64,000 nt of DNA, taken from the NCBI RefSeq assembly GCF_016651105.1, contig NZ_JAEKEL010000001.1, forward strand, positions 4,950,001 through 5,014,000. The letters are read 5' to 3'. The notes under the pieces are model-generated. The model was not told where the DNA came from, ran no database searches, and was given only the letters and a program-made list of their open reading frames with translations. Positions within the stretch are counted from its first letter, which is position 1. Each line of letters starts with the position of its first letter. Below are positions 9,043 to 17,765 of this stretch, one piece after another. Both the position numbers and the translations under genes were made by a program. Source of the stretch: Pseudomonas sp. TH15 (GTDB taxonomy: Bacteria > Pseudomonadota > Gammaproteobacteria > Pseudomonadales > Pseudomonadaceae).

Positions 9043-10329
9043 GGTAAAGACCGGGTACATCCTTTACGTTTGAGACCGGGGACATGGTTTACAGGTATCA
9101 ATCATGGTCAGGAGGTGCTGACCATGCCCTGGAATCAAGAATCCCCAATGGATCAACGAGTGAAGTTAGTCAGCGACTGGCTTGGCGGCAGTTACACCAA
9201 AAGCCAATTAAGTCGGCGCTATGGCGTCAGCCGTCCAACCATCGACAAGTGGCTGGAACGGTATGCAGCGCTGGGCGTGGATGGCTTGAAAGAGCAATCG
9301 CGTAAGCCATTGAATTGCCCTCATCAGACTCCCGACGAAATCATAGCCACGCTGCTGACCAAGAAAAACGAGCATCCCGATCGGGGGCCGAAGCAGATCA
9401 TTGATCGTCTACGCGTCTCCGATCCGGATATCCACTGGCCGGCCGCGAGTACCGCCGGGATATGGTTGAAGAAGGCTGGTCTGGTCACCGCGCGGCGCCC
9501 CTATCCCGTGCGCCCACGCGCTCCGACGCATTTGCGTCCGGTCGATCAACCCAATCAGACCTGGTGTGCCGATTACAAAGGGCAATTCAAAATGCAGGAT
9601 GGCAATTGGTGCTATCCGCTGACCATTACCGACCAGATGAGTCGCTATCTGCTGCTTTGCCGGGCATTGCCCAGCACGCATGGGGAGCCGACGCGGCAGG
9701 GCTTCGAGTGGGCCTTCCGGGAGTTTGGGTTGCCGGATGTGATTCGCACGGACAATGGCGCTCCCTTCGCATCAACGGGTTTGGCGCGTTTGTCGAAGTT
9801 GTCGGTGTGGTTCATCAGGCACGGAATCCACGTCGAGACAATTACGCCTGGCCGTCCCGACCAAAATGGCCGGCACGAACGGATGCACCGAACGCTGAAA
9901 GCAGCGGTATTACGAACACCTGCGGAAAATCTTGTGCGCCAGCAATTGGCCTTTGAGGATTTCATCCAGGACTTCAATCAGGTTCGACCGCACACCGCGT
10001 TGGACATGAAGCCACCTGCTTCGGTGTATAGCCCGTCGTTACGACCCTACCCCGGTTACCTGCCAGCGGTTGAATACGGCACTGACGTTGAAGTGCGTAA
10101 GGTTCGTTCGAACGGAGAGTTCAAATGGAAAGGACAGCTGATTTTTCTGGGAGAGGCACTGATCGGCGAAGAGATCGCGCTGAAGGAGGTGGCTGATGAT
10201 GTGTGGGAGTTGTACCTTTGCACCTTCTGTTTAGGCAGGCTTGAACGCGGCGCTAAACGCGTAGCAAGCCTGGAAAAGGTGTAAACGATGTCCCCGGTCT
10301 AATGTGTAAAGGATGTACCGGTCTCTACA
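9043..10329 (+). mobile_element. IS481-family insertion sequence, complete
   Basis: About 1287 bp, with ends forming imperfect inverted repeats: left GGTAAAGACCGGGTACATCC and right (reverse complement) TGTAGAGACCGGTACATCC. Each is followed inside by a second shared block (AGACCGGGGACAT). A GTG flanks both ends (9040-9042, 10330-10332), a possible 3-bp target duplication. Removing the element restores CTAGGGTGAGGG, the normal tail of the MITE-like repeat. It carries one transposase gene. Confidence 0.85.
9124..10284 (+). CDS. IS481-family transposase
   Basis: Intact DDE transposase of 386 aa. An N-terminal helix-turn-helix (YTKSQLSRRYGVSRPTIDKW, about residues 22-41) binds the ends. The integrase core shows the acidic triad in CADYKGQF, RTDNGAPF and HERMHRTL. 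The ATG at 9124 is chosen because CAGGAGG lies 9 nt upstream, inside the element; longer in-frame starts begin in the terminal repeat. The element looks recently active. Confidence 0.93.
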   Translation: MPWNQESPMDQRVKLVSDWLGGSYTKSQLSRRYGVSRPTIDKWLERYAALGVDGLKEQSRKPLNCPHQTPDEIIATLLTKKNEHPDRGPKQIIDRLRVSDPDIHWPAASTAGIWLKKAGLVTARRPYPVRPRAPTHLRPVDQPNQTWCADYKGQFKMQDGNWCYPLTITDQMSRYLLLCRALPSTHGEPTRQGFEWAFREFGLPDVIRTDNGAPFASTGLARLSKLSVWFIRHGIHVETITPGRPDQNGRHERMHRTLKAAVLRTPAENLVRQQLAFEDFIQDFNQVRPHTALDMKPPASVYSPSLRPYPGYLPAVEYGTDVEVRKVRSNGEFKWKGQLIFLGEALIGEEIALKEVADDVWELYLCTFCLGRLERGAKRVASLEKV

Positions 10330-11541
10330 GTGAGGGCGAAAAGACCGACTCAACACGCGCACTTGAAACAGCCGCCAATGTGCGCAGCCCAATCAGCACA
10401 ACCCCAATCATCATCACCCCCGCGCCAATCGCCACGCCGAACCCTGCTCGTGCACCAAAAGCATCAATAACCACCCCCGCCAGCATGCCCCCGAGCGCAA
10501 CGCCAATGCTGATGCCAGTGGTCATCCACGTCAGCCCTTCGGTGATCCGCGACGGCGGGATGATGATCGTCCCCAGCTTCATGACCACGACCATCGTTGG
10601 CGCAAACGAAATGCCGGCGATAAACAGCGTCGCTGACAGGACATAAACGTCCGCTGCAAAAATCGGCAAAACGCCGGTGAACGCCGTGACCAATATCCCG
10701 ATCAGGAACTGTTTTTCGATCGCCAGCGAAACCCTCAACGCACCGAACGTCAGGCCGGCCACCAGTGAACCGAACGCATAGGCGGCGAGGATGAAGGTGG
10801 CAGACGCTGGCCAGCCTTGAGCATTGGCGAAGGCCACGACCGCCACATCGATCGCTCCACCGATGACACCCATCGCCAACAGCGCGAGGACAATCGTGCG
10901 AACGCCGGGAATCAGCAGGGTTGAGCCGGTATTGCGGGTATGGCCCACGACAACTTTAGGTTCAGTCTGGCGCTGCAGGAGAAACGCTGTCACCCCGACA
11001 GCCAGCAGCGCCACCGCCACCAACGGCCCGGCCTCGGCGAAAAAGCTCACGCTCAAGCCGATCGCCAGTGGCGGGCCGATGATGTAGGCGAGTTCGGTCA
11101 GAACCGTATCCAGCGAGAACGCCGTGTGCAGTTGCGGCTTGCCACGAAACAATTGCGTCCAGCGTGCGCGGATCATCGACGGCATGCTCGGCATCGTCCC
11201 CGCCAGTGCCGCAAGAACAAAAACAACGCGGCGGGCGCTCTCAAGTGAACGGCGAAGATCAACGCCAGCAACATGACGATGCTGAATGCCGTCACCACGG
11301 GTAGCACTCGACTCTGACCACGCTGATCAACAAGTTTCGAAATGCGCGGGCCAAGCAATGCATTGGCCAGGGTAAACATACCGGCGACTGCGCCTGCCAG
11401 CCAGTAGACACCGGTTTGCTCCACCAGCATGGTGATGATGCCAATGCCGATCATTGCTTGCGGCAATCGGGCAATGGAACTCGCGAGCACTAACCCCGTG
11501 GCGCCGGGTGTTGTTAGAAGCTCGCGGTAGTGATTAGCCAT
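10325..11541 (-). pseudogene. MFS transporter gene with a single-base frameshift
   Basis: The 5' part (11541 down to about 11220) encodes an MFS N-terminus (MANHYRELLTTPGATGLVLA ... LGPRISKLVDQRGQSRVLPV). The rest (about 11220 down to 10325) continues the same protein in another frame (AALAGTMPSMPSMIRARW ... VLIGLRTLAAVSS). The break falls in a run of five A (plus strand 11219-11223). One more base there would rejoin the halves as PAALFFVLAALAGTMPSM, about 405 aa. The present stop codon (10325-10327) lies inside the right end of the IS481 element. It may be a real inactivation or a sequencing error in the homopolymer. Repeats of the same family flank the gene on both sides. Confidence 0.8.
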
Positions 11542-11632
11542 GATTCCTCCCTTGATTCGTCGCTGAGCAGCATCCCGCTGCCGCGTCAGACATCAAGACC
11601 TACGCGGACACCAAAAGCAACCCCGAAAAGAT

Positions 11633-12450
11633 CCCCTCACCCCAGCCCTCTCCCAGAGGGAGAAGGAGCCGACCGAGGTGTCTGGCGTTGTACATCGACC
11701 TGAGAGATTGCGTCGATTATGGATTCGGAAACAATCTTTCAGGTCGGCGTATTCTTGAATATCCCCCATTCAATCCCCTCTAGGCCGACCGAGGTGTCTG
11801 GCGTTGTACATCGACCTGAGAGATTGCGTCGATTGTGGATTCGGAAAAAATCTTTCAGGTCGGCGTATTTCTTGAAGATCCCCCATTCAGTCCCCTCTCC
11901 CAGAGGGAGAAGAGGCCGACCGAGGTGTCTGGCGTTGTACATCGGCCGGAGAGATTGCGTCGATTATGGATTCGGAAACAATCTTTCAGGTCGGCGTATT
12001 TCTTGAATATCCCCCATTCAGTCCCCTCTCCCGGAGGGAGAAGAGGCCGACCGAGGTGTCTGGCGTTGTACATCGACCGGAGAGATTGCGTCGATTATGG
12101 ATTCGGAAACAATCTTTCAGGTCGGCGTATTTCTTGAATATCCCCCATTCAATCCCCTCTCCCAGAGGGAGAAGAGGCCGACCGAGGGGTCTGGCGTTGT
12201 ACATCGACCGGAGAGATTGCGTCGATTATGGATTCGGAAACAATCTTTCAGGTCGGCGAATTTCTTGAATATCCCCCATTCAATCCCCTCTCCCGGAGGG
12301 AGAAGAGGCCGACCGAGGTGTCTGGCGTTGTACATCGATCGGAGAGATTGCGTCGATTATGGATTCGGAAACAATCTTTCAGGTCGGCGAATTTCTTGAA
12401 TATCCCCCATTCAGTCCCCTCTCCCACTGGGAGAGGGTTAGGGTGAGGGG
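11633..12450. repeat. Tandem array (about 131-bp units) inside a MITE-like element
   Basis: Six units begin with GACCGAGG at 11671, 11787, 11918, 12049, 12180 and 12311, with spacings of 116, 131, 131, 131 and 131 bp. The first unit is shorter because it lacks the CCCAGAGGGAGAAGAG segment. The whole block is bounded by near-perfect inverted ends, CCCCTCACCCCAGCCCTCTC at 11633 and its complement-like GAGAGGGTTAGGGTGAGGGG ending at 12450. Open frames on both strands recur because of the repeat and are not genes. Confidence 0.9.
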
Positions 12451-12464
12451 CTCTTCTCGCAGCC

Positions 12465-12497
12465 AAACAAAAACCCGCACAAGGCGGGTTTTTGTTT
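12465..12497 (-). terminator. Terminator after cysS
   Basis: A perfect 14-bp stem (AAACAAAAACCCGC / GCGGGTTTTTGTTT) with a 5-nt loop lies 17 bp past the cysS stop. Because A- and T-runs flank the GC core it can work in both directions. Confidence 0.9.
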
Positions 12498-12513
12498 GTA
12501 ACGAATAAAGCAA

Positions 12514-13896
12514 TCAGTCAGCCAGACGCCAGGTCGTGCCGCCCTTGCCGTCTTCCAGCACCACGCCCATGGCGGTGAGCTGGTCGCGGATGCGGTCGGA
12601 TTCGGCCCAGTCTTTGCCAGCACGAGCGGCCAGACGCGCAGCAATCAGCACATCCACTTGCGCCGCATCAACCCGGCCTTCAGCGCCGGCCTGCAAGAAG
12701 TCATCGGCTTCGAGCTGCAATACACCCAGCACGCTGGCCAGTTCTTTCAAGCGTGCCGCCAGGCCCGCCGCTGCATTGAGATCACTCTCGCGCAGACGGT
12801 TGATCTCGCGAACCATCTCGAACAACACCGCGCAGGCTTCCGGCGTGCCGAAGTCGTCGTTCATCACCTGAGTGAAGCGCTCGACAAAGGCTTCGCCGCC
12901 AACCGGCTCCACGCTCGGCAGGCCTTTCAACGCGTGGTAGAAACGCTCGAGTGCGCCTTTGGCGTCCTTGAGGTTGTCTTCCGAGTAGTTGATCGCGCTG
13001 CGGTAGTGGCTCGACACCAGCAGGTAACGCACGACTTCCGGGTGGTACTTTTCCAGCACATCGCGAATGGTGAAGAAGTTGTTCAAGGACTTGGACATCT
13101 TCTCGCCATTGATGCGAATCATGCCGCAATGCATCCACGCGTTGGCGTAGGTCTTGCCGGTCGCCGCTTCGCTCTGGGCGATTTCGTTTTCATGGTGCGG
13201 GAACTCGAGGTCGCTGCCGCCGCCATGAATGTCGAAAGTCTCGCCGAGGCAGCAGGTCGACATCACCGAGCACTCGATGTGCCAGCCCGGACGACCGTCG
13301 CCCCACGGCGATGGCCAGCTCGGTTCGCCCGGCTTGGCGCCTTTCCACAGCACGAAGTCCAGCGGATCCTGCTTGGACTCGTCGACTTCGATCCGCGCAC
13401 CGATGCGCAGGTCTTCAATCTTTTTGCGCGACAGCTTGCCGTAGCCCATGAACTTGGCGACGCGGTAGTACACGTCGCCATTGCCCGGTGCGTAGGCGTA
13501 ACCCTTGTCGATCAGGGTCTGGATCATGGTCTGCATGCCAGCGATGTGGTCGGTGGCCCGCGGTTCCATGTCCGGTTTGAGGATGTTGAGGCGCGCCTCG
13601 TCCTCGTGCATCGCAGTGATCATGCGCTCGGTCAGCACGTCGAACGGCTCGCCGTTCTCCTTGGCCCGATTGATGATCTTGTCTTCGATGTCGGTGATGT
13701 TGCGCACGTAGGTCAGGTTATAGCCGCTGAACCGCAACCAGCGGGTCACCAGGTCAAACGCGACCATGCTGCGGCCATGGCCAATGTGGCAGTAGTCGTA
13801 CACGGTCATCCCGCAGACGTACATGCGCACATTGTTGCCATCCAGCGGTTTGAAGACTTCTTTGCTCTTGGTGAGCGTGTTGTAGATCGTAAGCAC
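12514..13896 (-). CDS. cysS: Cysteinyl-tRNA synthetase
   Basis: Charges tRNA-Cys with cysteine in the cytoplasm. Its 460 aa match the family length (E. coli 461). Class I motifs are present: HIGHGRS near residue 40 and KMSKS (EKMSKSLNNF) near 268. The zinc-site residues of the family are visible in YVCGMTVYDYCHIGH, ECSVMS and HHENE. The start is GTG at 13896, with AAGGA 8-9 nt upstream. It lies 15 bp downstream of glnS in the same direction, so the two synthetase genes are probably cotranscribed. Confidence 0.97.
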   Translation of the reverse strand: MLTIYNTLTKSKEVFKPLDGNNVRMYVCGMTVYDYCHIGHGRSMVAFDLVTRWLRFSGYNLTYVRNITDIEDKIINRAKENGEPFDVLTERMITAMHEDEARLNILKPDMEPRATDHIAGMQTMIQTLIDKGYAYAPGNGDVYYRVAKFMGYGKLSRKKIEDLRIGARIEVDESKQDPLDFVLWKGAKPGEPSWPSPWGDGRPGWHIECSVMSTCCLGETFDIHGGGSDLEFPHHENEIAQSEAATGKTYANAWMHCGMIRINGEKMSKSLNNFFTIRDVLEKYHPEVVRYLLVSSHYRSAINYSEDNLKDAKGALERFYHALKGLPSVEPVGGEAFVERFTQVMNDDFGTPEACAVLFEMVREINRLRESDLNAAAGLAARLKELASVLGVLQLEADDFLQAGAEGRVDAAQVDVLIAARLAARAGKDWAESDRIRDQLTAMGVVLEDGKGGTTWRLAD

Positions 13897-13911
13897 TTTA
13901 TGTTCCTTGAA

Positions 13912-15612
13912 TCACTGGCCCCACGAATCACGCAAGGTCACGGTACGGTTGAAGACCGGATGACCTGGTTTCGAGTCCTTGATATCCGCGCAGAAGTAGC
14001 CTTCGCGCTCGAACTGGAAACGGTCTTCCGGCTGTGCATTGCCCAGCGAAGGCTCAGCACGACAACCAGTGAGAACTTGCAGCGAGTCAGGGTTGATGTT
14101 GTCCAGGAAACTGGCGCTGTCTTCGGCCTTCTCAGGGTTGGCCGAGCGGAACAGACGATCGTACAGACGCACTTCGCACTCGACGCTGGCAGCCGCCGGC
14201 ACCCAGTGCACCACGCCTTTGACCTTGCGACCTTCAGGGTTCTTGCCCAGTGTTTCCGGGTCGTAGGAGCAACGCAGTTCGACGATGTTGCCATCGGCGT
14301 CCTTGATCGCTTCGTCGGCACGGATCACGTAGCTGCCGCGCAGACGCACTTCGCCGTTCGGTTCCAGGCGCTTGTAGCCTTTTGGCGGCTCTTCCATGAA
14401 GTCTTCACGGTCGATGTAGATCTCACGGGCGAACGGCAGCTTGCGCACGCCCAGTTCTTCTTTCTGCGGATGACGCGGCAGTTCGAGGTTCTCGACCTGG
14501 TCTTCCGGGTAGTTGGTAATCACCACCTTCAACGGACGCAGCACGCACATGGCGCGCGGAGCGTTCTGGTCCAGATCCTGACGGATGCTGAACTCGAGCA
14601 TGCCGAAATCGACGACGCCGTCAGAACGGTTGGTACCGACCATGTCGCAGAAGTTGCGGATCGATTTCGGCGTGTAGCCACGGCGGCGGAAACCCGACAG
14701 CGTGGACATGCGCGGATCGTCCCAGCCGAACACGTGCTTTTCATCGACCAGTTGCTTGAGCTTGCGCTTGCTGGTGATCGTGTAGTTCAGGTTCAGGCGG
14801 CTGAACTCGTACTGACGCGGGTGCGCCGGCACTGGCAGAGCGTCCAGGAACCACTCGTACAGCGGACGATGGCTTTCGAACTCCAGGGTGCAGATCGAGT
14901 GAGTGATGCCTTCGATGGCGTCCGACTGACCGTGTGTGAAGTCGTAGTTCGGGTAGATGCACCACTTGTCACCGGTCTGGTGATGGTGAGCGTGACGGAT
15001 GCGATACATGATCGGATCGCGCAGGTTCATGTTCGGCGAGGCCATGTCGATCTTGGCCCGCAGTACACGTGCGCCGTCCTGGAATTCGCCGGCCTTCATG
15101 CGGGCGAACCAGTCGAGGTTTTCTTCCACGGAACGGTCACGGAACGGGCTGTTTTTGCCCGGCTCGGTCAGGCTGCCACGGTATTCCTTGGCTTGCTCCG
15201 GGCTCAGGTCATCAACGTAGGCCTTGCCGGCCTTGATCAGCTCGACGGCCCAGTCGTGCAACTGGTCGAAATACTGCGAGGCGTAGCGCACTTCGCCGGA
15301 CCATTCAAAGCCCAGCCATTTGATGTCGCTTTCGATCGCGTCGATGTATTCCTGGTCTTCCTTGGCCGGGTTGGTGTCGTCGAAACGCAGGTGCGTGACG
15401 CCGCCAAATTCCTGGGCCAGGCCGAAGTTCACGCAAATCGACTTGGCGTGACCAATGTGCAGGTAGCCGTTGGGCTCAGGCGGGAAACGGGTGACGATCT
15501 GCGTGTGCTTACCCGAGTCCAGGTCCGCCTGGATGATCGGGCGCAGGAAATTGACCGGCACAGCAGGGCCAGTCTTGGAATTCGAGGTAGGGTCGACAGT
15601 GGGCTTGCTCAT
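13912..15612 (-). CDS. glnS: Glutaminyl-tRNA synthetase
   Basis: Class I aminoacyl-tRNA synthetase for glutamine, 566 aa (E. coli 554). The catalytic HIGH motif is LHIGHAKSI (about residue 52) and the KMSKS equivalent is TSKRKL. The C-terminal anticodon-binding beta-barrels are present to a natural end. The ATG has AAGGATCCT directly upstream. The 267-bp region to divergent ppiB should hold both promoters; no strong -35/-10 pair could be assigned for glnS with confidence. Confidence 0.97.
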   Translation of the reverse strand: MSKPTVDPTSNSKTGPAVPVNFLRPIIQADLDSGKHTQIVTRFPPEPNGYLHIGHAKSICVNFGLAQEFGGVTHLRFDDTNPAKEDQEYIDAIESDIKWLGFEWSGEVRYASQYFDQLHDWAVELIKAGKAYVDDLSPEQAKEYRGSLTEPGKNSPFRDRSVEENLDWFARMKAGEFQDGARVLRAKIDMASPNMNLRDPIMYRIRHAHHHQTGDKWCIYPNYDFTHGQSDAIEGITHSICTLEFESHRPLYEWFLDALPVPAHPRQYEFSRLNLNYTITSKRKLKQLVDEKHVFGWDDPRMSTLSGFRRRGYTPKSIRNFCDMVGTNRSDGVVDFGMLEFSIRQDLDQNAPRAMCVLRPLKVVITNYPEDQVENLELPRHPQKEELGVRKLPFAREIYIDREDFMEEPPKGYKRLEPNGEVRLRGSYVIRADEAIKDADGNIVELRCSYDPETLGKNPEGRKVKGVVHWVPAAASVECEVRLYDRLFRSANPEKAEDSASFLDNINPDSLQVLTGCRAEPSLGNAQPEDRFQFEREGYFCADIKDSKPGHPVFNRTVTLRDSWGQ

Positions 15613-15879
15613 AGGATCCTTGAACGTACGAGTGCGCGGCCGGAACTAAAGGCCTGACAAAACAAAGCCGCTATCATAGCCGATGCTGTCAAGCTGCTGA
15701 CAGAGCAGGCCCTAAATCAGGTGTGTTTAATCCACCTGTTTTGAAAAACAGCCTCGAAATTCGCGCCTGTCGCGCTAAACTGCGCACCTTGGCTGTTGCT
15801 GGCCAAACCGGTTGAGGGCTCAAACGCCCCGAAACCCACGAATTCATTAAAATGCTTCTTTTATAAAGAGTCCCCGATC

Positions 15880-16383
15880 ATGACCCAAGTCAAACTGACC
15901 ACCAACCATGGCGACATCGTCCTGGAATTGAACGCTGAAAAGGCACCGCTGACCGTTGCCAACTTCATCGAATACGTCAAGGCCGGCCACTACGAAAACA
16001 CCGTTTTCCACCGTGTGATCGGTAACTTCATGATCCAGGGCGGCGGTTTCGAGCCAGGCATGAAAGAAAAGAAAGACAAGCGCCCAAGCATCCAGAACGA
16101 AGCTGACAACGGCCTGCCGAACGAGAAGTACACCGTGGCCATGGCGCGCACCATGGAGCCGCATTCGGCTTCCGCCCAGTTCTTCATCAACGTGGCTGAC
16201 AACAGCTTCCTGAACCACAGCGCCAAGACCACTCAGGGCTGGGGCTACGCGGTATTCGCCAAAGTTGTTGCCGGCACCGACGTCGTCGACAAGATCAAAG
16301 GCGTGAGCACCACTTCCAAGTCCGGCCATCAGGACGTACCAGCAGACGACGTGATCATCGAGAAAGCCGAGATCATTGAGTGA
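15880..16383 (+). CDS. ppiB: Peptidyl-prolyl cis-trans isomerase B (cyclophilin)
   Basis: Cytoplasmic cyclophilin of 167 aa that speeds proline isomerisation in folding proteins. Core motifs are VFHRVIGNFMIQGGGF and SASAQFFINVADNSFLN, with the catalytic Arg in FHRV. There is no signal peptide, so this is the cytoplasmic rather than the periplasmic form. The start at 15880 (MTQVKLTTNHGD) matches the family. Its stop overlaps the GTG start of lpxH, indicating a two-gene operon. Confidence 0.96.
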   Translation: MTQVKLTTNHGDIVLELNAEKAPLTVANFIEYVKAGHYENTVFHRVIGNFMIQGGGFEPGMKEKKDKRPSIQNEADNGLPNEKYTVAMARTMEPHSASAQFFINVADNSFLNHSAKTTQGWGYAVFAKVVAGTDVVDKIKGVSTTSKSGHQDVPADDVIIEKAEIIE

Positions 16384-17126
16384 TATTGCTGATTTCAGAC
16401 TTGCATCTGGAAGAGGAGCGCCCGGACATAACCCGGGCGTTTCTGGATTTGCTCGCCGGACGCGCCCGGACAGCGAGTGCGCTGTACATCCTCGGCGACT
16501 TTTTCGAGGCGTGGATTGGCGACGATGCCATGACGCCGTTCCAGCGCTCCATCTGCCAGGCCCTGCGCAATCTTAGCGACAGCGGCACGGCCATTTTTCT
16601 GATGCACGGCAATCGTGACTTCCTGCTCGGCAAGGCGTTCTGCAAAGAAGCCGGCTGTACGCTGCTGAAGGACCCGAGTGTCGTGCAGTTTTACGGCGAG
16701 CCGGTGCTATTGATGCACGGCGACAGCCTCTGCACCCGCGACGTTGGCTACATGAAGCTGCGGCGCTACCTGCGCAACCCCATCACCCTGTTCATCCTCC
16801 GGCATCTGCCGTTGAGCACCCGGCATAAACTGGCGCGCAAGCTGCGCAGCGAAAGCCGTGCGCAGACGCGGATGAAGGCTAACGACATTGTCGATGTGAC
16901 GCCGGACGAAGTGCCGCGCATCATGCAGGCATTTGCCGTGAAAACCCTGATTCATGGGCACACCCATCGCCCGGCGATTCACAAGTTGCAGATTGGCGAG
17001 CAAGCGGCCAAACGCATCGTGCTGGGGGATTGGGATCGTCAGGGCTGGGCGTTGCAGGTGGATGAGAACGGGTTTGCGTTAGCGCCGTTTGATTTTGCGC
17101 CGCCACTGGGTTTGTCGCACGGCTAA
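16380..17126 (+). CDS. lpxH: UDP-2,3-diacylglucosamine hydrolase
   Basis: Lipid A biosynthesis enzyme that cleaves UDP-2,3-diacylglucosamine to lipid X and UMP at the inner face of the membrane. It has 248 aa and a calcineurin-like dimetal site: SDLHL (residues 6-10), GDFFEAW, HGNRDF, MHGDSL and HGHTHRP. The start is GTG at 16380, overlapping the ppiB stop by four bases (GTGA), as in other pseudomonads where ppiB and lpxH are adjacent. Downstream comes a tandem repeat array. Confidence 0.95.
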   Translation: MILLISDLHLEEERPDITRAFLDLLAGRARTASALYILGDFFEAWIGDDAMTPFQRSICQALRNLSDSGTAIFLMHGNRDFLLGKAFCKEAGCTLLKDPSVVQFYGEPVLLMHGDSLCTRDVGYMKLRRYLRNPITLFILRHLPLSTRHKLARKLRSESRAQTRMKANDIVDVTPDEVPRIMQAFAVKTLIHGHTHRPAIHKLQIGEQAAKRIVLGDWDRQGWALQVDENGFALAPFDFAPPLGLSHG

Positions 17127-17135
17127 ATGCTTTAC

Positions 17136-17755
17136 CCCCTCACCCCAGCCCTCTCCCCCAAGGGGGCGAGGGGGAAAGGCAGCCGATCTTCATGCCTTTC
17201 AAGACCTGAGTTCGACTGAAGTCTGTCAGGTCGATGTATCTCGAACATCCACCGCGGTCAGTCCAGCCCTCTCCCCCAGGGGGCGAGGGGAAAGGGAGCC
17301 GATCTTCATGCCTTTCAAGACCTGAGTTCGACTGAAGTCTGTCAGGTCGATGTATCCCGAACATCCACCGCGGTCAGTCCAGCCCTCTCCCCCAGGGGGC
17401 GAGGGAAAAGGGAGCCGATCTTTATGCCTTTCAAGACCTGAGTTCGACTGAAGTCTGTCAGGTCGATGTATCTCGAACATCCACCGCGGTCAGTCCCCTC
17501 TCCCCCAGGGTGGCGAGGGGAAAGGGAGCCGATCTTTATGCCTTTCAAGACCTGATTTCGACTGAAGTCTGTCAGGTCGATGTATCCCGAACATCCACCG
17601 CGGTCCAGCCCTCTCCCCCAGGGGGGCGAGGGGAAAGGGAGCCGATCTTCATGCCTTTCAAGACCTGAGTTCGACTGAAGTCTGTCAGGTCGATGTATCT
17701 CGAACATCCACCGCGGTCAGTCCCCTCTCCCTCTGGGAGAGGGTTAGGGTGAGGG
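17136..17755. repeat. Second tandem array (113-116-bp units), same ends, different interior
   Basis: Five units begin with GCCGATCTT at 17182, 17298, 17414, 17528 and 17641. Each contains TTCAAGACCTGA, GTCTGTCAGGTCGATGTAT and CATCCACCGCGGTC. The block starts with CCCCTCACCCCAGCCCTCTC and ends with GAGAGGGTTAGGGTGAGGG, the same terminal sequences as the 11633-12450 array, but the interior is unrelated. It separates lpxH from the convergent efflux operon. Confidence 0.9.
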
Positions 17756-17765
17756 TTTTTTGACC

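Noticed and set aside
11719..12466. Series of 72- to 100-codon open frames on both strands
   Set aside because: They repeat with the 131-bp period of the tandem array, occur in changing frames and have no ribosome-binding sites.
12658..15657. 999-codon open frame on the plus strand
   Set aside because: It lies antisense to both cysS and glnS and exists because of GC-rich codon use there; both sense genes are certain.
15613..15879. A defined glnS promoter (TATGAT with a weak -35)
   Set aside because: A TATGAT on the minus strand is present, but no -35 element at a normal distance is convincing, so no site was annotated.
11633..17755. CRISPR array
   Set aside because: The repeated units are 113-131 bp and nearly identical throughout, with no short repeat/variable spacer pattern and no cas genes.
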